Assembly (NCBI GenBank): GCA_031288555.1
Contig: JAITRE010000018.1
Location: forward strand, 1 to 62,762
Length of the DNA: 62,762 bases
From: Oscillospiraceae bacterium
GTDB taxonomy: Bacteria; Bacillota; Clostridia; Oscillospirales; Acutalibacteraceae
Direction: 5' to 3'
Part shown: positions 58,229 through 62,762 of the stretch, piece by piece
Layout of the letters: each line of letters begins with the position of its first letter
Position numbering within the stretch: the first letter of the stretch is position 1
The notes under the pieces: generated by a model
What the model saw: only the letters and a program-made list of their open reading frames with translations
Told to the model about the DNA's origin: nothing
Databases searched by the model: none
Position numbers and translations under genes: made by a program

Positions 58229-59587
58229 TTAACCAAAAAAATTATTTTCAGGAAACACAGTAAACCACATACTCCAATCTACCTCACCAGGAGGACCTGA
58301 ACTAGTATACTGCCACCCGTCTATAAGTTGATTTTTATATTCTTCAATATTTTTAAGATTTTCAACTTTAAGTTGTTCTTTGGTTGGATGTGTATAGGGA
58401 TATCTAGCTAACCAAAGATAATAGCGCGATAAAGGATTATTCTTATTATATATACCTATTACTTTTTCTGCAAAATATTTATTAATATAAATCATAGGAG
58501 TGCGATTGCATGACTCTAATTCTTTGCAAAAAACATCCATTAAATTTATCAGTGTCTTTTCTTCAGACATTTTTTTAAAAATAACGTCATTAGAACTTGC
58601 AGGCTCTAAATCTAAAATAAGAGGGAAATTAATTTTTATATTAAATTTTTTTTCAGTTTTATTAACAAGATCTAAAAAATATTTAGCTTGAGTTTTAACT
58701 GTTTCCTGATTATAAAAGCGTGCTGCAAAATAAACTCCAAAAGGAACTTTAAATTTCAAACATTCTTGTAAAAAAAACTCAAATTTTTCGTCTGTATAAT
58801 TTTCAAATTCTCTGTAACCGCCCAAACCGCCGCAACCTCTTGTGCTGCAAGCTCTTATAATAACTAATTGTGCAGCATTTTCTAAAACTGATTTCTTAAC
58901 AAGATCTTCATAACCTGCATTAAATTGAGAAATATCTATGCCTAAAATAGGATTATTTGCGCGCCTGTCGATTTTAGCAACTGGTAAATTAACGGAAGAA
59001 TTACCATCGTTACAATCGACAACAGACCAGCACAAGTCTTCTGCTTTTACTAAGTGCACTTTGTCTTTATTACTATTAGTAAAAGCTACAACAGCAAAAT
59101 TCTTGCTAACATTTAACACTTCAATTTTTTCTAATTTATTGGTCCTTAAATATTTGCCACAATATTCGAGATTACCCTGTTCAACAAACACTGAATTTTT
59201 TTTCAGAACATAGTAATCAGTAAGTGAATTTTTAAAATAAGCGGTTTTGTATTCATTGTTTTCTGATTTAAAAGATACAAATGCAAAAGGTACGTAAAGA
59301 TCTTCGCTAATGTAAACTTTTTGAGTTGTAGCGTGCGTTTTTTTCATATTATATTCTGTTTCTTTATCTGATATTTGTAAATCAAAATATTCAAAATTTT
59401 TATTTTTTCCTTCATATACTGGAATAGGAAAGTTCCAAATATTTTTAAAAGTTTGCTTAAAATTAAAACCATTAAAAAAATCTTCCCCGGTAATAGCACT
59501 GGCAAAATTAGAATTTGAAAAATTATAATTACTTAAAAAAAGCAACGCAGTTAAAAAAACAAACGCAATACTTTTTAAAAACCTCAT
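58229..59587 (-). CDS. Secreted GH25 lysozyme with an FPIP/SH3-like N-terminal module
   Basis: 452 residues from the ATG at 59585-59587 (AAAGGAG 8 nt upstream; a GTG two codons earlier is too close to it). Signal peptide FLKSIAFVFLTALLFLSN. Residues about 48-195 are beta-rich and begin NIWNFPIPVYEGKNK, like the giant Asn-rich protein's NPWEFPIPLYNENGNK. Residues 213-452 are a GH25 muramidase: LGIDIS (Asp218), LILDLEP (Asp326/Glu328 pair), YLWLARY, and WQYTSSG with VDWSMW near the end. Cleaves N-acetylmuramic acid linkages: autolysin, or an enzyme against other bacteria. Only 23 bp before ntpH, so probably co-transcribed with it. Confidence 0.9.
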   Translation of the reverse strand: MRFLKSIAFVFLTALLFLSNYNFSNSNFASAITGEDFFNGFNFKQTFKNIWNFPIPVYEGKNKNFEYFDLQISDKETEYNMKKTHATTQKVYISEDLYVPFAFVSFKSENNEYKTAYFKNSLTDYYVLKKNSVFVEQGNLEYCGKYLRTNKLEKIEVLNVSKNFAVVAFTNSNKDKVHLVKAEDLCWSVVDCNDGNSSVNLPVAKIDRRANNPILGIDISQFNAGYEDLVKKSVLENAAQLVIIRACSTRGCGGLGGYREFENYTDEKFEFFLQECLKFKVPFGVYFAARFYNQETVKTQAKYFLDLVNKTEKKFNIKINFPLILDLEPASSNDVIFKKMSEEKTLINLMDVFCKELESCNRTPMIYINKYFAEKVIGIYNKNNPLSRYYLWLARYPYTHPTKEQLKVENLKNIEEYKNQLIDGWQYTSSGPPGEVDWSMWFTVFPENNFFG

Positions 59588-59752
59588 TTGCACAACTCCT
59601 TTTAATTTTATTAATTTTAAACGATTCTTAGGGTAAAATCGTTTCTTAGGTTAGTATTCTATCAGTGAATTTTAAAAGTTTCAACTAAATTAATTTTAAA
59701 ACTTTAATCTTTATTAAAAATAGACCAAAATACATATTTTAAAAATATTTAC

Positions 59753-61267
59753 TTATTCAGTTTTTTTAAAGTTTTTAAGACTGGCAATCCAATCTTTAGA
59801 AAGAGCTTGGTAATCTTTGTTTTCAAGTTCTTTTTTAGAAATAAAGTTTTTTAAATTTTCTGATTCTACTAAAATTTCGTGCCAAAGTTCTGGTAAACCA
59901 CTACAAACGCCATAAAATAAACCGAAAGTTTGATATTCTAAAATTGAATTATTTAAAGGACTGTTAGATTTTGTTCTTGAGTTAAAAGGAATCTCTTTTA
60001 ATTTTTCAATTTTAAAGTTTTTTCCACAATCAGAAGTGTTTAAGAAGAACAAAAAATCTTCAGCAAGTTTCTGTTCTTTTCTACTAATTTTAGAGTTAAT
60101 GGAATAGTATTTTGAAACAAAGAGAGGGATCGAAGAATTTATTTTTTTAATAATTGGTAGTTTAATTGCTTCCTCTTTAAATGGAAATTTAATAGGCAAC
60201 ATTCGAAGTTGTTCTATTTCATGATTAAAATTTAAAAAATTCTCTATTTTTTCAAAATCTTGGTTTTTTCCTTGCATTAAAAAGTATTCGCCATTTAAAA
60301 AGTCTTCTAAAAAAGAAATTTGATCTTTTTTAAACATAAGCTCAACGAATTCTTGACTTCTTTTTGTTGAGTTTTCTCCATCTAAACTGTGTGAAGTTTC
60401 AAAATCTAACAATTGAGCATAACTAAATAAGAATGATTCAAGAGAGTCTATTTGTTGATAAGAAGATTTAAATAATTTTAATGGTGTATCAAAAATATTA
60501 AAAAAAATTGACTCAAATGAACGAAAATCACGTTTTTTTGGCGAGAACACTCCTTTTAAGGAACTTACTTTTGGGCTTTTTTGTTTAGAAAAATCGTAAG
60601 AATTTTCATTAATAAAAACAGTTGTTTCTCTAGAACACTTTATATATTCTGACAAATTTATGACAAAATTTTCAAATTCAGAGTAAGAACAATTCTTAAA
60701 ATCTTTCAAAAATTGCTCTGCTTTTTTTTCTCCCACTAAATCTTTTACCATTTGTATATTTACTAAATATCCGTGAGACTCTAAAGAGCACGGAATTCCA
60801 AAATTGTTAAAATCATTAGATGTTAACCAAAAATCTTTAGGTATACTGTTGACAAAAGTATTAAATTTACTTTCAGATTCAGACAAAAGATCTAAAATTA
60901 ATCCATCTTTTTCTAGTGAAGAAAGTTCTGAATTTCCACGCACTATAAATATTGCAGGTTTATGTTCAGAATTTATTTGAGATTTAAGAGAGCTGAAATA
61001 ATCTTGATTGGGTTCAACAAAAAAATATTTTATTTTTACACCACTTTTAGCTTCGTATTTTTCACATAAAAACTCAAATTCTTCTTTTTGGTTCACATCT
61101 GAATATATAAATAAGTCATATTCTTGGTTAGTTACAGATAAATTAAAATCTTCAGAATCAACAAAGTCTGAAGGGCTATTAAAAACATCACACCCTGTAA
61201 AAGTTAATAAAAATGAAAAGCAAAAAACAGTTAAAATTAAATTTATAAATTTTTTATCGCTTCTCAT
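59753..61267 (-). CDS. Extracellular solute-binding lipoprotein (orphan)
   Basis: 504 residues. Lipoprotein signal NLILTVFCFSFLLTFTGC. Then EYDLFIYSDVNQKEEFEFLCEKYEAKSGVKIKYFFVE, the start of a carbohydrate-type binding protein (family 1), and PAIFIVRGNSELSSLEKDGLILDLL typical of its lobe I. The C-terminal KLAEDFLFFLNTSDCGKNF helix also fits. No ABC permease or ATPase gene is near. Length is above the usual 420-450 owing to Lys/Glu-rich insertions. SD GGAGG. Substrate unknown. Confidence 0.8.
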   Translation of the reverse strand: MRSDKKFINLILTVFCFSFLLTFTGCDVFNSPSDFVDSEDFNLSVTNQEYDLFIYSDVNQKEEFEFLCEKYEAKSGVKIKYFFVEPNQDYFSSLKSQINSEHKPAIFIVRGNSELSSLEKDGLILDLLSESESKFNTFVNSIPKDFWLTSNDFNNFGIPCSLESHGYLVNIQMVKDLVGEKKAEQFLKDFKNCSYSEFENFVINLSEYIKCSRETTVFINENSYDFSKQKSPKVSSLKGVFSPKKRDFRSFESIFFNIFDTPLKLFKSSYQQIDSLESFLFSYAQLLDFETSHSLDGENSTKRSQEFVELMFKKDQISFLEDFLNGEYFLMQGKNQDFEKIENFLNFNHEIEQLRMLPIKFPFKEEAIKLPIIKKINSSIPLFVSKYYSINSKISRKEQKLAEDFLFFLNTSDCGKNFKIEKLKEIPFNSRTKSNSPLNNSILEYQTFGLFYGVCSGLPELWHEILVESENLKNFISKKELENKDYQALSKDWIASLKNFKKTE

Positions 61268-61739
61268 CGTAAAGATTCCTCCATTTTCTATTTTCTTACT
61301 TTTTCAAAGTACATGAATTTTAAGAATCTGTAAACTTAAAATGTTTGACATTTAAATAGTTTTGATAGTAAATTTAAAGTATGGTCCAACAAACAAACTG
61401 AGATTAGCTCGATTGAATTAAACTTTTAGTCATAGATTTTGAGAAAATTTTAAATGTTAAAATTAGCGTAAATATTTAAATTGTGTTTTTGCAAAGTTTT
61501 ATTTAAAACACAAGCATAATTAGTTGTTAGATCGCGATGAGTTTTTTATTTAATTAGGATTTAATATTAATTATAAAAATTGCAAAAAGTATTTATTTAT
61601 GAAATTAAAGGTAGATTATTTGTGAAGTTTAACAACATATTATTAAATTGCGTATAATGATGTTGAGCGTTGTTTGCATTGTAACTTAGGGATTAGAAGC
61701 ACTTTTAAAAATTGTTGATTTTTTAAATGTTGCAACGAG
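61268..61739. other. Divergent intergenic region before the spoVM pair
   Basis: 472 bp without a recognised gene or RNA; should contain promoters for the lipoprotein (minus) and the spoVM pair (plus). Confidence 0.4.
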
Positions 61740-61892
61740 GTGAAATGTACGAGTAGGTATCACAAGCAAGGTCGGTTTATGCTCGCATTTGTATTGGGTC
61801 TTTTATCGTCTCATTTTTTGCCAGCTGGGCTTACAGTAGCTTTTTTAGCTTCAATGCTTATTGTTTTATCTTTGTTGTTGATCAGAGGCTAG
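61740..61892 (+). CDS. Small hydrophobic protein upstream of spoVM
   Basis: From GTG 61740: 50 residues, MKCTSRYHKQGRF followed by a hydrophobic part (MLAFVLGLLSSHFLPAGL, then VAFLASMLIVLSLLLIRG); ATG 61779 (AAGG 7 nt before) would give 37 residues. Two short membrane segments, ending in a basic tip. It lies 32 bp before spoVM and is on the same strand. I believe similar small proteins precede spoVM in Oscillospiraceae, but this is from memory and uncertain. Confidence 0.5.
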   Translation: MKCTSRYHKQGRFMLAFVLGLLSSHFLPAGLTVAFLASMLIVLSLLLIRG

Positions 61893-61924
61893 CTTTAATT
61901 TTTTCACAACAGGAGGTAGTAATT

Positions 61925-62014
61925 TTGAAAGTAGTTATTGTTAAAAGTCCCAAATTTTTTAGTTTTTTTTTAAGAAAAATATTTGATATAAAAAAGGAAG
62001 AGACTGTTAAATAA
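61925..62014 (+). CDS. spoVM: Stage V sporulation protein M
   Basis: 29 residues, TTG start with a strong AGGAGG. The sequence (MKVVIVKSPKFFSFFLRKIF then DIKKEETVK) matches the amphipathic helix of Bacillus SpoVM (MKFYTIKLPKF...): Pro at position 9, PKF, and Arg at 17 coincide. SpoVM recognises the curved forespore membrane and anchors SpoIVA at the start of coat assembly. It is too small for most gene finders. Followed by a strong terminator. Confidence 0.88.
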   Translation: MKVVIVKSPKFFSFFLRKIFDIKKEETVK

Positions 62015-62036
62015 AACTAGAAAATTTAAAATAAGT

Positions 62037-62080
62037 CTAGACTTAAACGGCCTAAAATCCGTTAAGTCTATTTTTTTGTT
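62037..62080 (+). terminator. Rho-independent terminator after spoVM
   Basis: TAGACTTAAACGG and CCGTTAAGTCTA form a stem of about 12 bp with one bulged base and the loop CCTAAAAT, followed by a T7 run. Starts 22 nt after the spoVM stop. Confidence 0.88.
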
Positions 62081-62544
62081 TTTAAAACAAATATATTTTT
62101 TATTTTAGATTTTAAAAAATTTAGTTTAAGTAAATTAAATTTTTAAATTTTTGCTTGACTAAAGATTTATTTTATATTAAGATTTTAAACATGATGATGA
62201 AGTAACAAAAATCATTTTATAGTTTTTGGATTAATTTTTTAAAAAATCTTAAATGAAATTTAGTAGTTTTTCAGGTCAGTTATTTTGCAAGCATTAACTT
62301 TAAAAGTAAATTTTAAGATATTTTGCTTTTTTATAATAATTTTTTAAAGCTTTTTTATGTTTTAAATTGCTAAGTTTATTAAAATTGTTTGAGCGTTAAT
62401 AATGTTGTTTTAAAATTTTAAAAGCGATATTTATTGAAAGCTTTTCAAAATATTGATTTTTATTCGGTTTGTTGTTCTTTAAGAAGATTTTAAAGATTCT
62501 GTATTTTTGATTTTGAGTGATTTTTAACTTAACTTTTGAATGTT
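62081..62544. other. Gene-free stretch between spoVM and the rRNA promoter
   Basis: 464 bp, A/T-rich, no ORF or RNA seen. Confidence 0.4.
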
Positions 62545-62573
62545 TTTACAATTGTTTTGTTTACATTTATAGT
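62545..62573 (+). promoter_or_regulatory. Candidate rRNA operon promoter
   Basis: TTTACA (62545-62550), 17-nt spacer, TATAGT (62568-62573). Each box has one mismatch to consensus, and the rRNA-type leader follows 70 nt later. Confidence 0.55.
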
Positions 62574-62636
62574 AATTTTAAAATGTTTCTAGATGATTTG
62601 TTAGTAAGAATAATTTTCAAGCGAAGTTTGTTAAGC

Positions 62637-62762
62637 TAACCCCAACCTCCCCTTTGCACCTTGAGAACTGAATAAAGAGAAGACATGAATACCAAAGAAG
62701 TATTTTAAAATGCTTTTTGTTGTTCTTAAGTTAAATCTACAATTTTCTTGATATTTAGCACA
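62637..62762 (+). promoter_or_regulatory. rRNA operon leader (antitermination region), truncated by the window end
   Basis: CCTCCCCTTTGCACCTTGAGAACTGAATAAAGAG resembles the TTCTTTGAAAACTGAATA block found in Firmicutes before 16S and between 16S and 23S. No 16S 3' end precedes it, so it is most likely the leader of an operon starting just beyond the window. Confidence 0.6.

Overview
The window is very AT-rich (roughly 75% by eye) and Gram-positive. It fits a Clostridia-type endospore-forming lineage (Oscillospiraceae/Ruminococcaceae-like is my best guess) whose genome is shrinking. Evidence for the lineage: a spoIIGA-sigE pair, a 29-residue SpoVM, a CIRCE element before groES, a class A RNase P RNA, AddA, two V-type ATPase subunits, DUF6273 proteins and a Prok-RING/DUF2628 membrane protein. 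Evidence for erosion: many 300-1200 bp intergenic stretches with no gene, operons split apart (rplJ-rplL without rplK-rplA, addA without addB, ntpH-ntpI without the other ATPase genes, groES and groEL 521 bp apart), an aspartokinase without its regulatory domain and a clear pseudogene. A host-associated or endosymbiotic life is an inference from this, not something the sequence proves.

Layout. 1-2.9 kb: a divergent pair of Nif11-leader/double-glycine proteins and a secreted protein with two DUF6273-like repeats. 3.0-4.7 kb: sigE and spoIIGA. 5.3-8.9 kb: feoB-feoA and an ACT-less aspartokinase. 9.2-10.9 kb: an L20-type leader with infC-rpmI-rplT. 10.9-15 kb: a small BofC-C-like protein, a class A PBP and an iron-sulfur flavoprotein. 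15-17.2 kb: three copies (one decayed) of a secreted two-zinc-finger protein. 17.7-21.4 kb: rnpB, a Met-gamma-lyase-like enzyme, a CPBP protease and tadA. 21.5-28.1 kb: a giant Asn-rich secreted protein, a DUF6273 lipoprotein and a RING/DUF2628 protein. 28.2-35.4 kb: galE, pyrF, and an opposing glnS-prs-polA cluster. 35.6-38.2 kb: groEL, groES and CIRCE. 38.3-44 kb: two more Nif11-leader proteins around tRNA-Ser, addA and a DUF3006 gene. 44.6-54.2 kb: rplJ-rplL and rpoB-rpoC. 54.3-61.3 kb: mltG, ntpI-ntpH, a GH25 lysozyme and an orphan solute-binding lipoprotein. 61.7-62.8 kb: spoVM with a small hydrophobic partner, then the promoter and leader of an rRNA operon running off the end.

How it fits together. 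Information processing (RNA polymerase, ribosomal proteins, IF3, PolA, GlnRS, RNase P, TadA, chaperonin) is intact and ordinary. The distinctive content is an exported set with no recognisable partner genes nearby: four Nif11/GG-leader proteins (two with long, very basic tails), two intact and one decayed secreted C2H2-type zinc-finger proteins, a 1138-residue Asn-rich protein that shares an N-terminal module with the GH25 lysozyme, and two DUF6273 envelope proteins. The Nif11 family and the zinc-finger family are the strongest candidates for an undescribed secreted-protein system, possibly acting on a host.
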